Assembly: GCA_039649115.1 (NCBI GenBank) | Contig: JBBWZQ010000327.1 | Location: 1 to 14,398 of the forward strand | Length of the DNA stretch: 14,398 bases | Direction of reading: 5' to 3' | Origin: DATEJJ01 sp039649115 | GTDB lineage: Bacteria > Actinomycetota > Actinomycetes > Mycobacteriales > Micromonosporaceae | Shown: positions 1-4,839 of the stretch, one piece after another | Numbering within the stretch: the first letter of the stretch is position 1 | Layout of the letters: each line of letters begins with the position of its first letter | Notes under the pieces: model-generated | What the model saw: the letters and a program-made list of their open reading frames with translations, nothing else | The model's database searches: none | Told to the model about the DNA's origin: nothing | Position numbers and translations under genes: made by a program

Positions 1-91
1 ACCCCACCCATGCCGGGCCCACCCCACCCACGCCGGGCCACCCCACCCACGCCGGGCCACCCCACCCGCGCCACCCGCGCCGCGCCGGGCC
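1..91. repeat. GC-rich tandem repeat, about 19-bp unit
   Basis: About four head-to-tail copies of a 19-20 bp unit reading ACCCCACCCAYGCCGGGCC start at 1, 21, 40 and 59. The fourth breaks off after about 14 bases and continues as a degenerate mixture of CCGCGCC and CCGGGCC to about 120. There is no coding frame with sensible composition here. The array may continue left of the window. It is a simple-sequence expansion in the intergenic space beyond csrA. No function can be assigned. Confidence 0.75.
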
Positions 92-151
92 ACCTCACCC
101 CGCGCCGCGCCAGGCCCGGGCGCGGCCGGGCCGCCAAGATCGACACAACTC

Positions 152-207
152 ATTGAAGTTGCGGCGTCAGCGCCAGCGCAATGCCGCAACTTCAATCAAG
201 TTGCGGC
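152..207 (-). terminator. Alternating inverted repeats after csrA; probable operon terminator
   Basis: Three arms are present: ATTGAAGTTGCGGC at 152-165, its exact complement at 183-196, and AAGTTGCGGC at 198-207. The middle arm can pair with the left one (14 bp, 17-nt loop) or with the right one (10 bp, 5-nt loop), but not with both at once. On the minus strand the short hairpin begins 29 nt past the csrA stop codon, where the flgN-csrA transcript should end. No U-run follows, which is common for terminators in high-GC actinobacteria. Termination is inferred. A mobile palindromic repeat or a processing site is also possible. Confidence 0.55.
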
Positions 208-210
208 TGA

Positions 211-234
211 GGAGACGGCTGGGGAGACGGCTGG
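211..234. repeat. Perfect 12-bp tandem duplication
   Basis: GGAGACGGCTGG occurs twice back to back (211-222 and 223-234), directly downstream of the csrA stop codon and before the terminator hairpin. It is probably a slippage duplication in the csrA 3' untranslated region. Confidence 0.8.
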
Positions 235-235
235 G

Positions 236-466
236 TCAGGGGGAGCGGAGGAGGTTGGTGAGGGCCTGGACCGCGTGGTCGGTGGGGGATGCGGCTTGGC
301 GGTTGGCAGCCTGGAGTTCCCGGTAGACCTCTTCGCGGTGCACCTGGATGCTGCGCGGGGCGCTGATGCCCAGCCGGATGACGTCACCGCGGATCTCGAG
401 GACGGTGATCACGACCTCGTCGCCGACCATCACGCTCTCCCCGGCCCGCCGGGTCAGGACCAGCAT
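236..466 (-). CDS. csrA: Carbon storage regulator CsrA, RNA-binding translational regulator
   Basis: Small RNA-binding protein of 76 aa that, as a dimer, binds GGA motifs in mRNA leaders and usually blocks ribosome access. The sequence opens with the family signature MLVLTRRAGESV, continues through the beta-strand core (VVITVLEIRGDVIRLGI), and contains VHREEVY with the RNA-contacting Arg44. The tail past residue 50 is somewhat longer than in the roughly 61-aa E. coli protein. The ATG at 466 is chosen because the family starts at MLVL. A GTG one codon upstream (469) is possible. The start shares one base with the fliW stop (TGATG), and no good ribosome binding site precedes it, so translation probably depends on fliW. 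It is the last gene of the flgN operon. Likely targets are the fliC and flgB leaders in this window (inferred). Confidence 0.95.
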   Translation of the reverse strand: MLVLTRRAGESVMVGDEVVITVLEIRGDVIRLGISAPRSIQVHREEVYRELQAANRQAASPTDHAVQALTNLLRSP

Positions 467-876
467 CACGCCACCGCCAGCAGCTTCCGGCTGACCGGCA
501 GGCCGCTGCCCGCCAGTACGGCCTGCACGGCGCGGCGGGTGGCCTGGTCGACGACGATCGGGGCGAGCAGGTTGGCGGTCGCGTCGTCGGCCGTCGCGCC
601 GGTGGTCACCACGAGCAGGACCAGCAGGCGGTCGGCGTCGTGCACGTCGAGCAGGGCCAGCGTCTCGTCGTCGATCTCCGGTGCGTAGTCCGGGAAGAAC
701 GGCGGCGGCGGCACCACGATGAAGCGCAGCGACGGGTCCTCGACGGAGGTGAGCGCGTAGATCAGCCCGTCGTCCTCCAGCCGCAGGAGGAGGAAGCGCC
801 GGTGGTCCGGGAAGCCGGGCATCGGCAAGACGAACTCGATCAAGGGCACGTCACCGGGGGGACCGGCGACGCTCAC
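466..876 (-). CDS. fliW: Flagellar assembly factor FliW, CsrA antagonist
   Basis: 136-aa FliW. In Bacillus, FliW binds either cytoplasmic flagellin or CsrA. When flagellin leaves the cell, FliW is freed, traps CsrA and allows flagellin translation. Here the FliW fold is recognisable from the N-terminal GLIYALTSVEDPSLRFIVV stretch and the diagnostic NLLAPIVVD segment near residues 109-117, which is usually NLxAPIVIN. The GTG start at 876 overlaps the flgL stop as GTGA, and the fliW stop overlaps the csrA start, so the FliW-CsrA pair is translationally coupled in a fixed order. The upstream binding site is weak, consistent with coupling. Length is normal for the family. The N-terminus carries a short acidic and proline-containing lead (MSVAGPPGDVPLIEF). 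Confidence 0.93.
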   Translation of the reverse strand: MSVAGPPGDVPLIEFVLPMPGFPDHRRFLLLRLEDDGLIYALTSVEDPSLRFIVVPPPPFFPDYAPEIDDETLALLDVHDADRLLVLLVVTTGATADDATANLLAPIVVDQATRRAVQAVLAGSGLPVSRKLLAVA

Positions 877-1766
877 TTCAGGAAGTCCATCAACGAGGGC
901 TGGAGTACCTTCGCCGTCGCCGAGAGTGCCGCCTGGTACGCGGTCTGCTGGAGCTGCAGCTCAGTGATCGTCTTCGGGAGGTCGATATCCTCGATGTCCG
1001 ATAGCTGGGCTTTCAGGTCTAAAATCCGATTGTCTGCGATCTGCTTCATTTGAGCGATCCTATTGTAACGGGCACCGACATCGGAGCGTTGCGTCTGCAG
1101 CGTGGCGGACGCGGTGTCCAGCTGGGCGAGGTCCGCCGTCAGCGCACCAGGATTGTTGCGGAGATCGTTGGAGACCAGCGCGAGCACCGTGAAGAGCTGG
1201 CCGGTACCGGTGCCGAAGGTTCCGGGTCCGGACGAGTCCACCTGCACGGAGACGCCGGGGCCGACGGTCCGGTTGATCGAGCCGGCGTCCCCCAGGTAGT
1301 TGGCGTTCGGGTCGTAGGCGAGCGCGCCGGCCGTGGTGCCGCCGAAGACCGGGCGGCCCAGGTACGTCGTGTTCGCGCTGCCGATCAGCGACTGGCGGAT
1401 GCTGTCGATCTCGGTCGCCAGCGCGATGCGCCCCTGCACGGAGCTGGTCGTACCGGTCGAGATGCCCTGCAGCGTCAGGTCCCGGGCGCGCTGCACCTGG
1501 GTGGTCATGTCGCCCAGCGTGGAGTCGATGATCCCCAGCCAGCCCTGGCCGTCCTGGGCGTTGCGCGAATACTGCTCCTGCGCGCGGATGTCGGCGCGGA
1601 ACTGCATGGCCTGGATCGTGCCGGTCGGCGAGTCCGACGGCCGGTTGATCAGCTTGCCGGTCGTCATCTGCTGCTGCAGGTCGCCCAGCTTGGCCAGGCT
1701 CCCCTGCAGGCCGGCCAGCGCCGTCTGGGAAAGGGACCGCTGGGTGACCCTGAATTCAAGACTCAT
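873..1766 (-). CDS. flgL: Flagellar hook-filament junction protein FlgL
   Basis: 297-aa second junction protein (HAP3), exported through the flagellar secretion apparatus to link the FlgK ring to the flagellin filament. It has the flagellin-like helical ends: N-terminal RVTQRSLSQTALAGLQ and LQQQMTTGKLINRPSDSP (residues 6-47, the latter the FlgL hallmark), and a C-terminal helix ending in QLQQTAYQAALSATAKVLQPSLMDFL. The middle (about 130-190) is Gly/Thr-rich. The ATG at 1766 lies 6 nt after the flgK stop, and the GTGA overlap with fliW follows. Codons 233-262 are unusually AT-rich for this genome and include the only TTA leucine codon seen in any gene of the window (codon 249, bases 1020-1022). 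The reading frame is intact. Confidence 0.96.
   Translation of the reverse strand: MSLEFRVTQRSLSQTALAGLQGSLAKLGDLQQQMTTGKLINRPSDSPTGTIQAMQFRADIRAQEQYSRNAQDGQGWLGIIDSTLGDMTTQVQRARDLTLQGISTGTTSSVQGRIALATEIDSIRQSLIGSANTTYLGRPVFGGTTAGALAYDPNANYLGDAGSINRTVGPGVSVQVDSSGPGTFGTGTGQLFTVLALVSNDLRNNPGALTADLAQLDTASATLQTQRSDVGARYNRIAQMKQIADNRILDLKAQLSDIEDIDLPKTITELQLQQTAYQAALSATAKVLQPSLMDFLK
1011..1070 (-). other. AT-rich rare-codon patch inside flgL, with TTA codon
   Basis: Only 25 of these 60 bases are G or C, although the surrounding genes are strongly GC-biased. Read in the flgL frame the patch holds AAT, AGG, CAA, GCA, ATT, TTA, AAA and nearby CTA codons, all avoided elsewhere in the window. The encoded helix (ARYNRIAQMKQIADNRILDLKAQL) looks normal for FlgL. 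This is a base-composition feature; any regulatory role is inferred. Confidence 0.7.
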
Positions 1767-1772
1767 CCGCCA

Positions 1773-3155
1773 TCACCCCACGCCCATGTGGTTGATCAAG
1801 GTATCGAGGCTGCTGTCGATGACGCTCATGACTCTCGCGGCCGCCTCGTAGGCCCGCTGGTACGCGAGCATGTTGGTCATCTCTTCGTCCAGGTTGACGC
1901 CGGCCTGAGCGGCCAGGGCACTGTCGACCTGCTGCTTGACACCGTCCTGGATGGACACCCGGCGGCCGGCGCTCTGCGCGGTCACGCCCAGGTTGGCGAT
2001 CATCTGCCGGTACGCGACGTCCGGCCCGCCGGTCACCGTCGCCAGCGCCGCGAGCGCGGTCGCGTTCGTCCCGTCGAGGTTGCCACCCGGGGTCGCGGAC
2101 GCGGCGACGAGGTGCGGGTCGGTGATCGCGACCGCGAGGTCGGCGGCGCCGGTACCGCTGAACAACGCGACCCCGGCCGTGCCGTTCAGGTCGTAGCCCG
2201 CGGTGTGCTGGGTGTTGACCACCGTCATCAGGCTCACGGCGATCTGGTCGAGGCTGGCCGACTGGGTCGGCAGGATCTGGCCGAGCGCCTGCATGCCGGC
2301 GGCCACCTCGCCGCCCGCGACGCTCGCGGTGGCCAGCGTGTCCGTCCACTGCACGACGACCGGGACGATCCCCTCGTCCTCCAGCCGGGTGGCGCCGGTG
2401 GCCTGCAGGTGCCGGGCCACGTCACCGCCGACCAGGATGGAGCCCGACAGGTACACGTCGACCGTGCCGTCGTTCCGGTTGATGGTCGTGGCGCCGGTCA
2501 GCTCGGACAGCCGCATGATGCCGGCGTCGCGCTGGTCGACCAGGCTGTTGCTCGGGGAACCGGCGTTGACGGCCGCCCGGATCGCCTGGTTGAGCTGGGC
2601 CACCGTGTCGGCCGTGGTGTTCACCTCGGTGAGCCGGGAGTCCAGGACCTGGCGGGATACCGTCCAGCTGGCGGCCAGGTTGGCGTGCGCCGAGTTGAAG
2701 CCGGTCACCACCACCTGCGCCTGCTGCAGCACGGTGCTGCGGGTGGCGAGGTCGCCCGGGTTGTTCGCCAGGTCGTGCAGGTTCGACCAGAGCTCACCGA
2801 GCTGGGCCTGCAGCCCGGTGTCGCTCGGCTCGCTGAAGATCTGCTCGACCTGCGCGTAGGTCGACTTCACGCCGGTCAGGTACGAGTCCTGCGCGTGCTC
2901 GGTGCGGGAGCGGGAGACCAGCAGCTCGTCCTGCAGCCGGGTCACCGCGGCCACCTCGACGCCGCCGCCGACACCGTTGTCCACGGAGTAGATCGCGCCC
3001 ACCGGCGGGCCACCCACGGCCCGCATCTGTACCCGCTGCCGCGAGTACCCCTCGGTGTTCGCGTTCGCGATGTTCTGCCCGGTCACGGCCAGGCCGCGCT
3101 GCTGCGCGTAGAGGGCGGAGAGGGCGGTGTTCAGGCCGCCGAAGGAGCTGTCCAT
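1773..3155 (-). CDS. flgK: Flagellar hook-associated protein FlgK
   Basis: 460-aa first hook-filament junction protein (HAP1), secreted and assembled at the hook tip before FlgL and flagellin. The N-terminus has the axial-family signature: FGGLNTALSALYAQQRGLAVTG followed by QNIANANTEGYSRQRVQM at residues 27-44. The C-terminus has the FlgK helix: VNLDEEMTNMLAYQRAYEAAARVMSVIDSSLDTLINHMG. The central domain is short compared with the roughly 550-aa enteric protein, so the outer domains are reduced. The ATG at 3155 follows the flgN stop codon with no gap, and a GAGG sequence inside the end of flgN serves as ribosome binding site. Its chaperone FlgN is encoded immediately upstream, and its partner FlgL immediately downstream. 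Confidence 0.97.
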   Translation of the reverse strand: MDSSFGGLNTALSALYAQQRGLAVTGQNIANANTEGYSRQRVQMRAVGGPPVGAIYSVDNGVGGGVEVAAVTRLQDELLVSRSRTEHAQDSYLTGVKSTYAQVEQIFSEPSDTGLQAQLGELWSNLHDLANNPGDLATRSTVLQQAQVVVTGFNSAHANLAASWTVSRQVLDSRLTEVNTTADTVAQLNQAIRAAVNAGSPSNSLVDQRDAGIMRLSELTGATTINRNDGTVDVYLSGSILVGGDVARHLQATGATRLEDEGIVPVVVQWTDTLATASVAGGEVAAGMQALGQILPTQSASLDQIAVSLMTVVNTQHTAGYDLNGTAGVALFSGTGAADLAVAITDPHLVAASATPGGNLDGTNATALAALATVTGGPDVAYRQMIANLGVTAQSAGRRVSIQDGVKQQVDSALAAQAGVNLDEEMTNMLAYQRAYEAAARVMSVIDSSLDTLINHMGVG

Positions 3156-3638
3156 CTAGATCGCCTCATCGACGAGGTGCGCCCGGCGGGTGCCGCGGTC
3201 TGTCTTGCCGCGGGCACCGTAGGTGTCGGCGGTGCCGACCACCGACAGGACCGTCTCGCGGGCCGCGCGCAGCCCGGTGGTGAGCAGCTCCCGGTTCGCC
3301 TCGGCCAGGTTGTTGATCTCGGCGGTCAGCGTGATGAATGCCTGCCGGTGCTGGCGCAGCAGCTCGGACCACGGGGTGGGTGCGGCCTCGGCCAGCTCCC
3401 CCAGGCTCGCCGCGGGAGGCAGGCCGAGGTCGAGCGCGACGACCTGTGCCTCCGCCGCCCGCACGATCTCCACCTGGCGGATCTGCTCGAGGACCAACTC
3501 GACCTCGCGGGTGGCGTGCGCCAACCAGCGCGCCCGGCCGGTGGCCAGCAGTAACTGCTCCTCTTCCAGCTTGAACAGGAGCAGCTCCAGCAACTCGCGC
3601 ATCCGCCACAACACGCTGGACAGAGCCGTCAGACCCAC
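3156..3638 (-). CDS. flgN: FlgN-like export chaperone for FlgK and FlgL
   Basis: 160-aa mostly helical protein at the head of the operon. FlgN keeps FlgK and FlgL soluble in the cytoplasm and brings them to the export gate. Visible are a long N-terminal helix (MRELLELLLFKLEEEQLLLATGR and on through EVELVLEQIRQVE) and a C-terminal helix with NRELLTTGLRAARETVLSVVG followed by TYGARG, a pattern typical of FlgN. The GTG start at 3638 is chosen because GGGAGG at 3652-3647 sits 8 nt upstream. An internal ATG at codon 13 would remove part of the first helix. The frame is open further upstream, but that stretch is Arg-rich, non-helical and overlaps the promoter. Identification rests on helix pattern and position before flgK, since FlgN proteins diverge strongly. 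Confidence 0.87.
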   Translation of the reverse strand: MGLTALSSVLWRMRELLELLLFKLEEEQLLLATGRARWLAHATREVELVLEQIRQVEIVRAAEAQVVALDLGLPPAASLGELAEAAPTPWSELLRQHRQAFITLTAEINNLAEANRELLTTGLRAARETVLSVVGTADTYGARGKTDRGTRRAHLVDEAI

Positions 3639-3660
3639 GACACTCGCCTCCCGATTCCGC

Positions 3661-3686
3661 GATCTGACCGGCACTGCCGGCCGATC
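3661..3686 (-). other. Small hairpin in the flgN leader
   Basis: CCGGC at 3668-3672 and GCCGG at 3676-3680 pair around a 3-nt loop, flanked by two GATC copies (3661-3664 and 3683-3686) that could extend the stem across an internal loop. It would lie in the predicted flgN mRNA leader, ending about 8 nt before the ribosome binding site. Its role is unknown, and it may be a by-product of GC content. Confidence 0.3.
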
Positions 3687-3720
3687 AAACCGCCTTCGCC
3701 TGGCTGGTTCCGCATGTCTG

Positions 3721-3746
3721 GTCGGCCGCGGGCGCGGCGAGTTGAG
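3721..3746 (-). promoter_or_regulatory. Sigma-28 (FliA-type) promoter for flgN-flgK-flgL-fliW-csrA
   Basis: Read on the minus strand, CTCA (3746-3743), a 16-nt spacer, then GCCGAC (3726-3721). This matches the actinobacterial FliA pattern of a CTCA -35 box and GCCGA -10 box with a 15-17 nt spacer, as I recall it from Actinoplanes work. Transcription should begin near 3712, giving a leader of about 75 nt before the flgN GTG. The same spacing recurs before fliC and flgB. Confidence 0.75.
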
Positions 3747-3783
3747 CCCTTCCCGCGACGCGTTGCTTTTTGTCCGGTTTGCC

Positions 3784-3801
3784 GCAACCAACCAGCAACG
3801 G
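3784..3801. promoter_or_regulatory. Direct repeat GCAACC-N5-GCAACG, possible response-regulator box
   Basis: GCAACCA (3784-3790), 4 nt, then GCAACGG (3795-3801): two 7-mers in direct repeat with an 11-bp period, about one helical turn. This resembles the direct-repeat box GCA(A/C)CCG-N4-GCA(A/C)CCG that I recall for TcrA, the response regulator activating flagellar and sporangium genes in Actinoplanes (12 of 14 positions fit). It sits between the divergent flgN and fliA genes, 3 bases upstream of a weak candidate fliA promoter (GTGACC 3805-3810, N17, TAACAG 3828-3833). Binding by TcrA is an inference from memory of the motif. Confidence 0.4.
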
Positions 3802-3839
3802 AACGTGACCAGAACCCGAACCCTGCGTAACAGAAGGTT

Positions 3840-3870
3840 TCCCCTTGTCAGGCACCGACACACAAGGGGA
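3840..3870 (+). promoter_or_regulatory. Hairpin burying the fliA ribosome binding site
   Basis: TCCCCTTGT at 3840-3848 is perfectly complementary to ACAAGGGGA at 3862-3870 (9 bp, 13-nt loop). The 3' arm contains the fliA Shine-Dalgarno sequence AAGGGG (3864-3869), 6 nt before the ATG at 3876. If the transcript starts at or before 3840 the ribosome binding site would be base-paired. The pairing is seen directly; translational control is inferred. It could alternatively be a DNA operator. Confidence 0.55.
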
Positions 3871-3875
3871 TTCCA

Positions 3876-4730
3876 ATGACCACTGCGAACGCCGCAGACC
3901 GCGCAATCGAGGATCTCGTCCGGTCACACATGGCGCTCGTCGGCCACCTGGTCCGCGAGATCGCCAGCCGGCTGCCCGCGCACGTCAACCGCGACGACCT
4001 CACCTCGGCCGGGCTCGCCGCCCTGGTCACCGCCGCCCGCTCGTACGACCCCGCGCGCGAGGTGCCGTTCGCCCGCTTCGCGACCGTACGCATCCGCGGC
4101 GCCCTGCTCGACGAGCTGCGCGGGATGGACTGGGCCAGCCGGGCGGTGCGGCACCGCGCCCGCCGCGTGGACGCCGCCCGCGAGCAGCTGACCGCGCTGC
4201 TGGGACGGGCCCCGTCCGCGACCGAGCTGGCCGAGGCGCTGGGCGTGGCGGCCGACGAGATCGGTGCCATCGAGGACGACGTGCACCGCGCCGTCGTGCT
4301 CAGCCTGCAGGGCTTCACCGCCGGCGCGGCCGAGGAGATGGTGGCCGACCAGGTTGCCGGACCCGAGGACCTGCTGCTGCACCGCGAGCGGATCGGGTAC
4401 CTGTACAACGCCGTCGAGGCACTCCCGGAGCGGCTGCGCCTGGTGGTCACCCGGTACTTCATGGAGGAGCGCCCGATGACCGAGATCGCGGCCGAGCTCG
4501 GCGTGACCGAGTCGCGCGTCTCGCAACTGCGCGCGGAGGCGCTGACCCTGCTGCGGGACGGGCTGAACTCTCAGCTCAACCCCGGCGCCATCGCGCCGGC
4601 GACCCGTCCGGACGGCTGCGTCGCGCGCCGCCGGGCGTCCTACTTCGCCGACATCGCCGCGCACGGCGACCTGCACAGCAGGCTCTCCATGACGTCCATC
4701 AACGGGCTGCCCGTGCGGGCGTCCGCGTAG
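3876..4730 (+). CDS. fliA: Flagellar sigma factor FliA (sigma-28 / WhiG family)
   Basis: 284-aa RNA polymerase sigma factor that directs transcription of late flagellar genes. Region 2 spans about residues 12-88 and includes VPFARFATVRIRGALLDELR and the GMDWASRAVR signature. Region 3 is at about 95-160. Region 4 lies at about 182-228 with LPERLRLVVTRYFMEERPM and the helix-turn-helix TEIAAELGVTESRVSQLRAEAL. The ATG at 3876 is supported by AAGGGG 6 nt upstream. About 55 residues follow region 4, including VARRRASYFADIAAHGDLHSRL, whereas enteric FliA ends near region 4. The gene is divergent from flgN and directly precedes fliC. No FlgM-like anti-sigma gene is visible in the window. It probably recognises the three CTCA-N16-GCCGAT-like promoters here. 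A second sigma of the family could share them. Confidence 0.93.
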   Translation: MTTANAADRAIEDLVRSHMALVGHLVREIASRLPAHVNRDDLTSAGLAALVTAARSYDPAREVPFARFATVRIRGALLDELRGMDWASRAVRHRARRVDAAREQLTALLGRAPSATELAEALGVAADEIGAIEDDVHRAVVLSLQGFTAGAAEEMVADQVAGPEDLLLHRERIGYLYNAVEALPERLRLVVTRYFMEERPMTEIAAELGVTESRVSQLRAEALTLLRDGLNSQLNPGAIAPATRPDGCVARRRASYFADIAAHGDLHSRLSMTSINGLPVRASA

Positions 4731-4753
4731 CAGGTTTTCGCACCTGGCAAATG

Positions 4754-4781
4754 CTCAGGTACCCGGCGGGCACGCCGATCC
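4754..4781 (+). promoter_or_regulatory. Sigma-28 (FliA-type) promoter for fliC
   Basis: CTCA (4754-4757), a 16-nt spacer, and GCCGATCC (4774-4781). The -10 box matches six consecutive positions of the classical GCCGATAA. It begins 23 bp after the fliA stop codon. Transcription should start at about 4788-4790, giving a leader of roughly 50 nt that begins with the CsrA-type hairpin described separately. Confidence 0.82.
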
Positions 4782-4790
4782 AACAAGCGA

Positions 4791-4839
4791 CCGGCTCAAG
4801 GAAGGGCCGGCACGGACTCACTTTCATGGAGGAACAGTC
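4791..4839 (+). promoter_or_regulatory. fliC leader with three CsrA-type ANGGA sites and a hexaloop hairpin
   Basis: ANGGA occurs at 4798-4802 (AAGGA), 4812-4816 (ACGGA) and 4826-4830 (ATGGA), exactly 14 nt apart. The first lies in a six-base loop AAGGAA closed by CCGGCTC (4791-4797) and GGGCCGG (4804-4810), a 7-bp stem with one G-U pair. This is the classic high-affinity CsrA presentation. The third overlaps the ribosome binding site GGAGG (4828-4832) before the ATG at 4840, as in the Bacillus hag leader. CsrA binding is inferred from motif and structure. Confidence 0.65.

Noticed and set aside
1..91. CRISPR-like array
   Set aside because: The units abut directly with no unique spacers, and there are no cas genes; it is a simple tandem repeat.
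1050..3554. 834-codon plus-strand open frame opposite flgL, flgK and flgN
   Set aside because: It is a high-GC antisense shadow: Arg/Gly/Val/His-rich translation without domains, fully overlapping three recognisable flagellar genes.
3680..3685. GCCGAT on the plus strand in the fliA-flgN gap as a fliA promoter
   Set aside because: There is no CTCA or similar box 15-17 nt upstream, and it lies almost 200 bp before fliA within the flgN leader hairpin.
3639..3863. Upstream extension of flgN to an ATG at 3863
   Set aside because: The added 75 residues are Arg-rich and non-helical and cover the sigma-28 promoter. The GTG at 3638 has a well-spaced GGGAGG.
4731..4746. CAGGT/ACCTG hairpin after fliA as a terminator
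   Set aside because: Only 5 bp with a 6-nt loop and no U-tract; too weak to call, and read-through into fliC remains possible.
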